A program made the translations under genes and the position numbers. DNA of 64,000 nucleotides from Xanthomonas fragariae (lineage in GTDB: Bacteria > Pseudomonadota > Gammaproteobacteria > Xanthomonadales > Xanthomonadaceae): NCBI RefSeq assembly GCF_900183975.1, contig NZ_LT853882.1:2845501-2909500 (forward strand), written 5' to 3'. Below, piece after piece: positions 1-8,049 of this stretch; positions within the stretch are counted from its first letter, which is position 1; each line of letters opens with the position of its first letter. Below the pieces are notes generated by a model that was not told the DNA's origin, made no database searches, and was given only the letters and a program-made list of their open reading frames with translations.

Positions 1-237
1 CAACTGCCAGGCGATCGTGACATGCCACGCGTGCAGGGTCCTGCCTTCGGCGCCTCCGAACGCATGGTGGTGTCACCGGGCCACGAACGCGACGGCATCG
101 TGCATATGCCGGGCGGCCAGAGCGCACATCCGTTGTCGCCGTTCTGGGGCGCAGGCCATGACGATTGGGTGCATGGCAGACCAACGCCGTTCCTGCCGAC
201 GACGACGCGTTACACGCTGCAGTTGCAGCCGAAGTAG
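1..237 (+). CDS. Penicillin acylase family protein, C-terminal end (partial)
   Basis: The frame is open from the first base to a TAG at 235-237, so only the last 78 residues are in the window. The tail contains GASERMVV, a run ending MPGGQS, then HPLSPFW and W.HGRPTPF. This matches the C-terminal signature of the penicillin acylase branch of Ntn-hydrolases (Gly/Ser-rich strand, Pro-Gly-Gly-Gln-Ser turn, Trp-x-x-Gly). Members are periplasmic amidases made as autoprocessed precursors and cleave acyl-homoserine lactones, beta-lactams or other amides; the substrate here cannot be told. The catalytic serine and signal peptide lie upstream of the window. The family call is fairly sure, the function open. 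Confidence 0.7.
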   Translation, partial: QLPGDRDMPRVQGPAFGASERMVVSPGHERDGIVHMPGGQSAHPLSPFWGAGHDDWVHGRPTPFLPTTTRYTLQLQPK

Positions 238-578
238 GCGCACGCTGTGCTTACCTCTCCTGCGGGCGAAAAGGCACGGCTTGCGCCGCGACGCAACCGC
301 GGGCCGGGTCGGGTCGGGCGTCGGAATCTAGGACACGGACGCAAGCGATGCACTGGATGCAACCCGATGCGGCTGCTTCCGTTCGTTACAATGGCACGCC
401 GCGCAGCAGGTGACACGAGCCTTCGCGTTTGCTCTCTTTCGCGCTTCGGGCACCGTCTACCCTTGAAGCGGGCAATGTCCCGAAGCGAGAAGGAATTCTC
501 TGCACGTCTGGCGGTCTGTGCAATGCAGCGAGCGCCGCATGCTAAGATGAATTTGATAACCATTCCCATTAGTGACCA
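238..578. other. Intergenic region before the siderophore receptor
   Basis: These 341 bases separate the acylase end from the TonB receptor. No convincing coding frame was seen. The only clear element is the Fur-box-like sequence at its right edge, annotated separately. Confidence 0.5.
554..572 (+). promoter_or_regulatory. Fur-box-like operator
   Basis: The sequence TGATAACCATTCCCATTAG resembles the Fur consensus GATAAT-GATAAT-CATTATC (GATAA..ATT...ATTA is retained). It sits immediately upstream of a siderophore-type TonB receptor, the expected context for iron repression. It ends only 6 bases before the ATG at 579, and no Shine-Dalgarno sequence lies between. The transcript may therefore be leaderless or nearly so, with the operator covering the core promoter. 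The match was judged by eye. Confidence 0.55.
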
Positions 579-2720
579 ATGCGCTCCACGCTTCTTACCA
601 CCGCGCTCGTCGCTGCGCTCGCTGTCCCCTCCCTGTCTGCTTTCGCTCAGCGCATCACCACGCTACCTACCGTCACCGACCTGGATGGCCTTGACGTCAT
701 AGGGCGCGCGCAGACGCTCTACAAATCGGAGGATGCGGCAGTGGCCACGCGTACCGATACGCCGCTTGCGCTGGTGCCGCAGTCGGTGCAGGTGCTGCCG
801 CGTGAGTTGATCGACGACCAGGCCGCACGCCAGATCACCGATCTGTATCGCAGCATCAGCGGCATCAGTTTTTTCAGCTATGCCGGCGTGACCTTGCGCG
901 GATTCCGCCAGGAAAACGTGTTGTACGACGGTCTGCGCGGCGACCCGTATGCCGGCTTCTCGGTGCCGCAGTTGTTCAACATCGAACGCGTGGAAGTGCT
1001 CAAGGGCCCGGCCGGTGCGCTGTACGGCGGCGGCGAACCGGGTGGCGTGATCAACTACGTGACCCGCAAACCCGGTCATCAGGCCGCACGGCGAGTGGAA
1101 CTGCAAGTGGGCAATCAGTCCTTCGGTGCAGCCTCATTCGAAGCGACTGGCCCTGCGCGCGAAGACGGCCGCATCCGTTACCGCATCGGTGCCTATGCCG
1201 ATGGCGAGGATGGCTTTCGCTGGAACACCGATAGCCAGAGCCAGATCGGCGATGCCTCGGTGGCAATCGATATCGGCCAAACCGGCGAGCTTACCTTGCA
1301 ATACACCGATATCACCCAGAACCTGGACGGCAATCGGCTGCGTGGCGTGCCGGTGGACGATGATGGCAACTTTCTCACCGACCATCGCTGGAACCACAAC
1401 GAACCCACCGATTTCCTCGACATGCGCGCCAAGGTCGCGTTCGCGCAGTATCGCTTTGCGCCTTCCAGCGTGTGGGATGTGGACATGGCGGTGCGCTGGT
1501 TCAAGAACAACGAGCATCAGATCTATCATGAGCCGATGGGCTTGATCGATCGCGATGGCGACGGTACCGCCGAGTGGATGACACGGCAGTTGCGCAATCA
1601 ATTCCGCGACAACGATGCGATCTCCAGCAACGTCAATTCGGTGTTTCGCACCAGCACCGGCACGATCAAGCACAAGCTGCTGATGGGTGCGGACTACTAT
1701 CGGTTGGACGCAGATTTCCGTGCGCAAACCGCCAATACCGCAGACACCGGGCGCACCCGCGGGTCGGTGCTGGGCATCGATCTGTTCAATCCGGTGTACG
1801 GGCTTAGCGGCTTTTACGACGATGGCCTAGACAACCTGCCCTGGCGCGCCACCAGTACGCGTAGTGAGCGTTATGGCGCGTATCTGCAGGACGAACTCAC
1901 GCTGACGTCGCGCTGGTATGCGATGGCAGGGCTGCGTTGGGACGGCTTCAAGGACGACAATTTATTTGATGGCTCGCGTGTCACCGGCAACGATCTCAGC
2001 TGGCGTGTGGGTAGCACCTTCGTGCTGCGCGAAGGCATCAACACCTACGCGAGTTACGCCAGCGGTTTCCTGCCGCAGGATGCCGCCAATCAGGACGGCA
2101 GCGTCGGCGGGCCCTTCAATCCGGAACGCAGCAAGCAGTGGGAAGTCGGCGTGAAGACCGCGCTCAACGATGGCGGGCTCACGCTCAACACCGCGCTGTA
2201 TCGCATCGAGCGCAGCAATATCGTGCAAGCCAACGGCAGTAGTGTGGATGGCGTCAATCAACTCTCCGCACTCGGTCTGGTCCGCAGCGAAGGCCTGGAA
2301 ATGGACTTGCTGGCCGACCTGACCGAGCGTTGGGTGCTCAACCTGACCTACGCCGGCAATGATGCACGGGTGCTCGATGCTGGCACCAACGGCATCACCA
2401 ATGCGTCCGGCGATCGCTTCGCCAATGCACCGCGTAATACATTCGGTCTGTGGACGCGCTACGACCTGCGGGCTTGGCGCTCGGCGTTTGCGTTTGGTGC
2501 CGCTTACGTGGGCGAACGCGTCGGCCTGGATGGTCAGCGCGTCAAGCCGTATGCAATCTACGACATCAGCTGGCAAACGCAGTGGAATGCATGGAAGCTG
2601 CAGATCAACATCAAGAATCTTTTCGACAAGGTCTACGCGGTGAGCGGTTTCAATACACGTGCAGGACACTTCCCGGGCGAGCCGCGACGCATCTACGCAC
2701 AGTTGGCATACAGTTTCTGA
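579..2720 (+). CDS. TonB-dependent siderophore receptor
   Basis: This is a 713-residue outer-membrane receptor for uptake of ferric siderophores, energised by TonB-ExbBD. A cleavable signal peptide (MRSTLLTTALVAALAVPSLSAFA) fixes the ATG at 579. The plug domain follows, with PQSVQVLPRELIDDQ, TLRGFRQENVLYDGLRG and the IERVEVLKGPAGALYGGGEPGGVINY stretch typical of FhuA/FecA-like siderophore receptors. The remainder is beta-barrel and ends in the outer-membrane C-terminal aromatic (QLAYSF). A Fur-box-like site precedes the start. No linked siderophore synthesis or permease gene is visible, so it probably takes up a xenosiderophore or works with unlinked genes. The ligand cannot be inferred. Confidence 0.9.
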   Translation: MRSTLLTTALVAALAVPSLSAFAQRITTLPTVTDLDGLDVIGRAQTLYKSEDAAVATRTDTPLALVPQSVQVLPRELIDDQAARQITDLYRSISGISFFSYAGVTLRGFRQENVLYDGLRGDPYAGFSVPQLFNIERVEVLKGPAGALYGGGEPGGVINYVTRKPGHQAARRVELQVGNQSFGAASFEATGPAREDGRIRYRIGAYADGEDGFRWNTDSQSQIGDASVAIDIGQTGELTLQYTDITQNLDGNRLRGVPVDDDGNFLTDHRWNHNEPTDFLDMRAKVAFAQYRFAPSSVWDVDMAVRWFKNNEHQIYHEPMGLIDRDGDGTAEWMTRQLRNQFRDNDAISSNVNSVFRTSTGTIKHKLLMGADYYRLDADFRAQTANTADTGRTRGSVLGIDLFNPVYGLSGFYDDGLDNLPWRATSTRSERYGAYLQDELTLTSRWYAMAGLRWDGFKDDNLFDGSRVTGNDLSWRVGSTFVLREGINTYASYASGFLPQDAANQDGSVGGPFNPERSKQWEVGVKTALNDGGLTLNTALYRIERSNIVQANGSSVDGVNQLSALGLVRSEGLEMDLLADLTERWVLNLTYAGNDARVLDAGTNGITNASGDRFANAPRNTFGLWTRYDLRAWRSAFAFGAAYVGERVGLDGQRVKPYAIYDISWQTQWNAWKLQINIKNLFDKVYAVSGFNTRAGHFPGEPRRIYAQLAYSF

Positions 2721-3033
2721 GAGCGGCAAACGAGAGTTTGTTAGGAACATCCCTCAGGCGCTTGACGTGTCGTTAGCGGTCAGTTGTCGGTGCGCGTTTG
2801 GCGGCTGCAAAGCAGTTTTGATCACCGCCCTCAAGTGTGACGTTCGTCGGCTACTATTACTTGCCACAACACACACTTGCGGCTTGGACCACGGCAAGGC
2901 AATGAACCTGCGCCGAATAATGCAGGTGCGCCTCTGCTGGAACTTAACGTCTGTCGGGAGACACTAGAGGCCGTCGCGATCTGGAGTGGTTTCCACACCA
3001 TCGCCCTCCTCCCCCTCACTGACCGGAATCCGC
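2721..3033. other. Intergenic region, nothing recognised
   Basis: About 310 bases between the receptor and the beta-helix gene. No strong terminator hairpin, RNA gene or coding frame was recognised. Confidence 0.4.
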
Positions 3034-4083
3034 ATGCCTTTGCTTGACCGCTCTGTTTCTGCCCTGTTGCCACTGGTATTTGCAACCGCCTGCTCTGCCG
3101 CGCCACCGGCCAAATCCGGCCCGCCTGACGCGCCCGTCGCCGCCTGCACTGCAAAAGTGCGCCCTGGCCAGGATCTGCAAAAAGCCATCGACAAACTCCC
3201 GCAAAGCGACACGCCATCGGTGTTGTGCCTGGGAAAAGGCGAATTTCCGCTCAGTGGATTGGTTTCGATCCACCGCGGCAATCTCACGCTGCGCGGCACG
3301 GGCCCGAGCACCGTGCTGCGCATGGCTGATGGCGTGCAACAACCGGCACTGGTGGTTGGCGACTACAAAAACGAGGAGCCGGCCGGCGTGATCCGCAATG
3401 TCAGCATCGAAGACATGCAAATCGTTGCCAGCACCGGCGAAAAAGAGTTCATGCCCGAGCGCCCGTACCTGAGCAATAGCGCCGTGGTGGTGCGGTCGGG
3501 CCAGGGCATCCGGCTCGCCGGTCTGCAGGTCAACAAGTGCCGCAGCGCCTGCCTGCTGAGCGAATACGACACCAGCGAGATCACCGTCGAAAACAACGAT
3601 GTGTCCGGCGCGATCTGGGACGGCGTGTCGTTCAACCGCACGGCCAAGGTCACCATGGCCAACAACTACATCCACGACAACGTAGCAGCAGGCCTGACCA
3701 TCGAGCACCTGGAAGACAGCGAAATCCGCAACAACCGCTTCGAGCGCAACGGCAGCCAAGGCATCTATCTGTCGGATGCGCGGCGCAACCGATTCAGCAA
3801 CAACCAGTTTGACGGCAACAAGCTTGCCGGTGTGTTCCTGGCCTGCGCTATTCATCAACGCACGCCGGAAGTTCTGTGCTGGGACAACAGCATGAGCCAA
3901 GACAACGTGTTCGAGAACAATCGTTTCTCCAACACGCCGTTCACCTACACTGTCGGTGTAGACCGAGCTGCAAACTGCACCGCGGCCGACTTCAAGCCGA
4001 ACCTGTGGCGCAACAATGAGGCCGATGTGGCCGGCGTCGATATCGAGCCGAAGCGCTACGGCTATTGCGTACGCCACGACTGA
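3034..4083 (+). CDS. Secreted right-handed parallel beta-helix protein
   Basis: The ATG at 3034 gives a 349-residue product with an N-terminal hydrophobic export signal ending near ...FATACSAAPP. This could be a weak lipobox, though position -3 is Ala rather than Leu. An in-frame ATG at 2986 would add 16 residues ahead of the signal. From about residue 40 the protein has PbH1/NosD-type coils: repeated N-N-x-[FI]-x-x-N rungs such as NNYIHDN, NNRFERNGSQGIYLSDARRN and NNQFDGNKLAGVFL. Such proteins are surface or periplasmic carbohydrate-binding proteins or lyases. No catalytic signature was recognised, so the activity is unknown. Several Cys in the C-terminal third suggest disulfides. Confidence 0.7.
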   Translation: MPLLDRSVSALLPLVFATACSAAPPAKSGPPDAPVAACTAKVRPGQDLQKAIDKLPQSDTPSVLCLGKGEFPLSGLVSIHRGNLTLRGTGPSTVLRMADGVQQPALVVGDYKNEEPAGVIRNVSIEDMQIVASTGEKEFMPERPYLSNSAVVVRSGQGIRLAGLQVNKCRSACLLSEYDTSEITVENNDVSGAIWDGVSFNRTAKVTMANNYIHDNVAAGLTIEHLEDSEIRNNRFERNGSQGIYLSDARRNRFSNNQFDGNKLAGVFLACAIHQRTPEVLCWDNSMSQDNVFENNRFSNTPFTYTVGVDRAANCTAADFKPNLWRNNEADVAGVDIEPKRYGYCVRHD

Positions 4084-4140
4084 TCGCCACAGCGGCCGGC
4101 AGTGCGTAAGCGCATGCCGGCCGCTGCAACTGCATCACCG

Positions 4141-5835
4141 TTACGACGCCAGCGCTTGTTCGTGCACGCCGGCAATCGCGCGGCCAGAGGGGTCGGCCAT
4201 CGCTGCAAAGCTCGCGTCCCAGGCAATTGCTGTCGGCGACGAGCACGCGATCGACTTGCCGCCCGGCACGGTTTCGGCAGCTGCCTGACCGGGGAAGAAC
4301 TGTTCGAACAGCGTGCGATAGAAATACGCTTCCTTGGTCTGCGGCGGATTAACCGGAAAGCGCTTGTCGGCCGCACCCAGTTCGCGGTCGCTCACATGCG
4401 AGGCGGCATGCGCCTTCAGCCCGTCGATCCAGCCATAGCCCACACCATCGCTGAACTGCTCTTTCTGCCGCCATAGAATCGACTCGGGCAGATAACCGGA
4501 GAAGGCTTCGCGCAGCACGCCTTTTTCCATCCGTGAGGCGCCAGTGCCGGTCTTGTCGATCATCTTGAAGCTGGCGTCCATGCGCATCGCCACATCCAGG
4601 AATTCGCGATCCAGGAACGGTACGCGCGGCTCCACGCCCCAGGCCATCATCGACTTGTTGGCGCGCAGGCAATCGTAGTTGTTGAGCGCGTCCAATTTGC
4701 GCACCAGTTCCTCGTGGAATTCGCGCGCGCTCGGGGCCTTGTGGAAGTATAGATAGCCACCGAAGATTTCGTCGCTGCCTTCGCCGGACAGCACCATCTT
4801 CACGCCCATCGCCTTGATGCGGCGCGCCAGCAGGAACATCGGCGTGGACGCGCGAATGGTGGTGACGTCGTAGGTCTCGATATGGCGAATAACTTCAGGC
4901 AACGCATCCAGGCCTTCTTCGAAGGTGTATTCGAAGCCGTGGTGCACCGTGCCCAGCGCTGCGGCTGCCACCTCCGCAGCCGCCAAGTCCGGTGATCCTT
5001 TCAAGCCGATCGCGAACGAATGCAATCGCGGCCACCATGCTTCGGTAGTGTCATTTTCTTCGATGCGATGACGTGCGTAGCGCGCGGCCACTGCCGCAAC
5101 CAACGACGAATCCAATCCACCGGACAGCAGCACGCCATACGGCACATCGGTCATCAACTGACGATGCACCGCACGCTCGAACGCCTCGCGCAATTCCTGC
5201 AATTGCACCTGCACCCCTTCCACTTCGGCGTATTCGCGCCAGGACCGCTCGTAATAGCGGCTCAGCGCGCCGGTGGCGCTGTCGTACCAATGACCGGGCG
5301 GAAACTGCGCGGCATCGGCGCAATCGTCCACCAGCGATTTCAGTTCGGACGCCACACGCAAGCGGCCTTCGCGGTCGTGGCCCCAGTACAACGGAACCAC
5401 ACCAATCGGATCACGTGCGATGATCACGCGCCCGGCGGCCTTGTCCCACAGCGCGAACGCGAAGATGCCGTTGAGGCGGTTGAGATACGAGGCTGGCGCG
5501 TCTTCGCGGTACAGCGCGTTGATCACCTCGCAATCGGAGCCAGTCTGGAATGCGTACGGGTGCAGCAATTCCTGCTTGAGGTCTTGATGGTTGTAGATCT
5601 CGCCATTCACCGCGAGCGCGAGGTTTCCATCTTCAGACAGCAACGGCTGCGAGCCGCCAGCCGGGTCGACGATGGCCAGGCGCTCATGCACCAGGATCGC
5701 ACCGGTATCGACATACACGCCGCTCCAGTCCGGGCCGCGATGGCGCTGCCGCTGCGAACATTGCAGTGCCTGCCTGCGCAATGCCTGCAGATCGTCACCG
5801 GGTTGCAGGCCGAAAATACCGAAGATGGAACACAT
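4141..5835 (-). CDS. asnB: Asparagine synthase (glutamine-hydrolysing)
   Basis: This 564-residue enzyme makes asparagine from aspartate, glutamine and ATP. The start MCSIFGIFG places the catalytic Cys at position 2, the class II glutaminase nucleophile once Met is removed. The glutaminase domain has VHERLAIVDP and AVNGEIYNH, and the synthetase domain has the pyrophosphatase loop SGGLDSS at 238-244. Length matches bacterial AsnB. An AGGAG Shine-Dalgarno sequence lies about nine bases before the ATG. It is the last gene of a minus-strand aspartate-family cluster downstream of dapE. It is preceded by a 290-base leader with an Asn-rich leader peptide and a terminator hairpin, which strongly suggests control by asparagine supply through attenuation. 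Confidence 0.95.
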   Translation of the reverse strand: MCSIFGIFGLQPGDDLQALRRQALQCSQRQRHRGPDWSGVYVDTGAILVHERLAIVDPAGGSQPLLSEDGNLALAVNGEIYNHQDLKQELLHPYAFQTGSDCEVINALYREDAPASYLNRLNGIFAFALWDKAAGRVIIARDPIGVVPLYWGHDREGRLRVASELKSLVDDCADAAQFPPGHWYDSATGALSRYYERSWREYAEVEGVQVQLQELREAFERAVHRQLMTDVPYGVLLSGGLDSSLVAAVAARYARHRIEENDTTEAWWPRLHSFAIGLKGSPDLAAAEVAAAALGTVHHGFEYTFEEGLDALPEVIRHIETYDVTTIRASTPMFLLARRIKAMGVKMVLSGEGSDEIFGGYLYFHKAPSAREFHEELVRKLDALNNYDCLRANKSMMAWGVEPRVPFLDREFLDVAMRMDASFKMIDKTGTGASRMEKGVLREAFSGYLPESILWRQKEQFSDGVGYGWIDGLKAHAASHVSDRELGAADKRFPVNPPQTKEAYFYRTLFEQFFPGQAAAETVPGGKSIACSSPTAIAWDASFAAMADPSGRAIAGVHEQALAS

Positions 5836-5906
5836 GGAAAAACTCCTGATGAACTGCGGGGGTTGGCGGCCGGCGAGATAGCATGCTGCACGAGAATGAA
5901 ACCCAT

Positions 5907-5934
5907 AAAAAAACCCGCATCGGCCGATGCGGGT
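5907..5934 (-). terminator. Attenuator terminator of asnB
   Basis: On the minus strand a perfect 22-base palindrome (5913-5934, ACCCGCATCGG plus its complement) is followed by seven T residues (5907-5913), giving a strong intrinsic terminator. It lies about 70 bases upstream of the asnB start rather than at a gene end, so it can stop asnB transcription before the coding region. Its 5' arm (5926-5934) is also complementary to nine bases inside the upstream leader reading frame (5978-5986), which supplies the antiterminator. Confidence 0.85.
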
Positions 5935-5967
5935 GTTCTGATTGCTGGGCGTTTTAGTGTACTTCGC

Positions 5968-6057
5968 CTAGTCGCAGACCCGCATCCGCTGCGCACGATT
6001 ATTCGCGCGCAGATTGTTGCGGTTGGCGACATTGAGGTCGGCGATGTGAATAAGCAT
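5968..6057 (-). CDS. Asn-rich leader peptide of the asnB attenuator
   Basis: A 29-codon open frame runs from ATG at 6057 to TAG at 5968, between dapE and asnB and on their strand. Six residues are asparagine (positions 9, 12, 14, 15, 19 and 20), including two Asn-Asn pairs. In a protein of average composition about one would be expected. Codons 24-27 contain GATGCGGGT (5978-5986), the exact complement of the first nine bases of the terminator 5' arm. A ribosome stalled at the Asn codons would leave this segment free for the antiterminator. A ribosome reaching the stop would cover it and let the terminator form. No clear Shine-Dalgarno sequence precedes the ATG, which is the weakest point. Confidence 0.75.
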   Translation of the reverse strand: MLIHIADLNVANRNNLRANNRAQRMRVCD

Positions 6058-6128
6058 GCAGCCGACGCTAACCGTTCGTTTTCAATGACGCAACTGTTTC
6101 AGCGGCAACGACGGCGACAAACAGGCAA

Positions 6129-7259
6129 TCACGCGATCAGCAAGCGCTCGATCAACGTGCGATACAGTGCAGGCAGCGCTTCCAGATCGGCCACACGCAC
6201 GTGCTCATCGACCTGATGGATGCTGGCGTTGACCGGGCCGACTTCGATGCACTGCGCACCCAGCGGCGCGATGAAGCGCGCATCCGAGGTGCCACCGCCG
6301 GTGCTCTCTTCCGGTGGCGCGCCGGCGAATCGACCCAAGACCTCACGCGCGACGCTGCGCAAGCGCCCTTCCGGCGTATAGAACGGCTCGCCGCTGCGAT
6401 GCCAGCGCAGCGCATAGTCCAGTGCGTGGCGATCCAGCAATGCGGTGATTTCCGCTTCCAGCCGTGGCGCATCCCAGTGCGGGGTGTAGCGCAGATTGAA
6501 GGCCACCTGCAGCTCGCCCGGAATCACGTTGTTGGCACCGGTGCCCGCATGGATGTTGGAAAGTTGCAGGCTGGTCGGCGGAAAACTTTCGAAGCCATCG
6601 TCCCACTGCCGCGCGACCAGCTCGGCCAGTGCCGGCGCTGCCAGATGGATCGGATTGCGCGCCTTGTGCGGATACGCCACATGCCCCTGTACGCCCTTCA
6701 CCGTCAGCGTGCCGGACAGACTGCCGCGACGACCGACACGCAATAGGTCGCCCAATCGCTCGGTGGACGATGGCTCGCCGGTGATGCACCAATCGATCGT
6801 CTGCCCGCGCTCGCGAAACAACTCGGCAACGCGCCGCACGCCATCGATGGCATCGCCTTCTTCGTCGGAGGTCAGCAGCACCGCCAGCGTGCCGGTGTGC
6901 TGCGGGTGGGCGGCGACGAACTTTTCGGCTGCGATGGCGAAGGCGGCCACGCTGCCTTTCATGTCGGCTGCGCCGCGCCCGTACAGCACGCCATCGCGAA
7001 TCTGAGGGTCGAACGGATCGCTGGTCCATGCCTCGCGCGGCCCCGGCGGCACCACGTCGGTATGCCCTAGCAATACCAGCACAGGCGCACCGCTGCCATG
7101 CGTGGCCCACAGATTGTCGACCTCGCCCAGGCGCAGGTGTTCGTATGCGAATCCAGCAGCGCTCAGGCGCTGCGCAATCACCGCCTGGCAGCCGGCATCG
7201 GCCGGCGTCACCGAGGCGCGCGCGATCAGGTCACACGTCAGATCCAGCACATCACTCAT
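6129..7259 (-). CDS. dapE: Succinyl-diaminopimelate desuccinylase
   Basis: This 376-residue M20 metallopeptidase-family enzyme hydrolyses N-succinyl-LL-diaminopimelate in lysine and peptidoglycan precursor synthesis. It shows the M20 signatures: GHTDVVPPG, with metal ligand His66 and Asp68, then GRGAADMKG with the bridging Asp and SDEEGDA with catalytic Glu133/Glu134. Near the C terminus are GGGTSDARF and the conserved H of the dimerisation/metal site. Length equals E. coli DapE. It lies between the ArsC/Spx-like gene and asnB and shares the pathway with dapD nearby. A gap of about 210 bases upstream leaves room for its own promoter. Confidence 0.95.
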   Translation of the reverse strand: MSDVLDLTCDLIARASVTPADAGCQAVIAQRLSAAGFAYEHLRLGEVDNLWATHGSGAPVLVLLGHTDVVPPGPREAWTSDPFDPQIRDGVLYGRGAADMKGSVAAFAIAAEKFVAAHPQHTGTLAVLLTSDEEGDAIDGVRRVAELFRERGQTIDWCITGEPSSTERLGDLLRVGRRGSLSGTLTVKGVQGHVAYPHKARNPIHLAAPALAELVARQWDDGFESFPPTSLQLSNIHAGTGANNVIPGELQVAFNLRYTPHWDAPRLEAEITALLDRHALDYALRWHRSGEPFYTPEGRLRSVAREVLGRFAGAPPEESTGGGTSDARFIAPLGAQCIEVGPVNASIHQVDEHVRVADLEALPALYRTLIERLLIA

Positions 7260-7469
7260 GCAACATCACCACAATGTGGCCGCATCAGCGGCGTTGATTG
7301 AAGACCAAGCATGCAGTGGTCCAAAGCATGCGTTGATCGTGGTTGCGATCGCGTTAGCCTTAGCGCGATCTGGTCGGCAGTCATCCGTTTTACATCGGCG
7401 TGGTTTACATCGCCGCACAAGCGATGACGGCCGCGGCGGTCAGGCGGCGCAGTGATGGCACTGCACTGC

Positions 7470-7826
7470 TCAGCCGATACCGAACAGCTTCTTGAAGCCA
7501 TTATCGGAAAAGCCCTGACTCAATGCACCGTCGGCGGTGATGACCACCGGGCGTCGGATCATCTGCGGGTATTCGCGCAACAGCAGCTTCCATTCGGCAG
7601 CGCTGGCTGTGGCCTTGCGGTTGTCCGGCAACTGTCGCCAAGTGTTCGAGGATTTGTTGATCAACGCATCGAATCCGCCGACCTTGTCCGCCCATACAAC
7701 CAGCGTCTCCGGCTCGGGCTTGTGCTCGCGGTAATCGACAAAGGCATAGGCAACACCGAAACGGTCCAGCCACTTGGTGGCTTTCTTGCAGGTATCGCAG
7801 TTTTTGAGTCCGTAAAGTGTGTTCAT
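7470..7826 (-). CDS. ArsC/Spx-family thioredoxin-fold protein
   Basis: The ATG at 7826 gives 118 residues, starting MNTLYGLKNCDTCKKATKWL. An open frame extends upstream, but that part is repeat-derived and lacks the fold. The CDTC motif replaces the single N-loop Cys of ArsC, as in the Spx/MgsR/YffB-type reductase-like branch. Later it has RRPVVI and the C-terminal GFS of the fold. Proteins of this branch beside dapE are common in gammaproteobacteria (YffB next to dapE in E. coli), which fits the neighbour here. The role is not established; arsenate reduction is not implied. Confidence 0.85.
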   Translation of the reverse strand: MNTLYGLKNCDTCKKATKWLDRFGVAYAFVDYREHKPEPETLVVWADKVGGFDALINKSSNTWRQLPDNRKATASAAEWKLLLREYPQMIRRPVVITADGALSQGFSDNGFKKLFGIG

Positions 7827-8049
7827 GAGCGCATCCAAGTTCGACCTTTGAAGCCCCTTTCCGTCAGGAGAGGGGTTAGGGGTAAGGGTACGGGTGAAGC
7901 CTCGTGTACCCAAAACCGCCAGGTTTCCCACGCCCCTTCATCCGGCGCTGCGCGCCACCTTCTCCAAGGGACAATGAAACTAACGAGGGAACTAACGAGC
8001 GGTCGCAAACATGCGTAGGAAGTTGAGCAGTTGTCTTGTTGACTTGCCT
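7827..8049. repeat. Intergenic stretch with degenerate repeat-like GC blocks
   Basis: This gap contains two sequences that look like decayed copies of dispersed intergenic repeats. One is a CCTCTCC/GGAGAGG block near 7858-7880 and the other a CCTTCATCCGGCGCTGCGCG block followed by CTTCTCC near 7933-7970. They extend the open frame upstream of the ArsC-like gene but resemble no protein. Only the pattern is seen; copy number elsewhere is inferred. Confidence 0.35.

Noticed and set aside
3034..3120. Lipoprotein signal for the beta-helix protein
   Set aside because: The Cys is preceded by ATA rather than a Leu-containing lipobox; export is clear but lipid attachment is not.
5020..6216. A 398-codon open frame on the plus strand across asnB and its leader
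   Set aside because: It is antisense to the clearly conserved asnB and to the attenuator, has no recognisable domain, and is explained by the high GC content.
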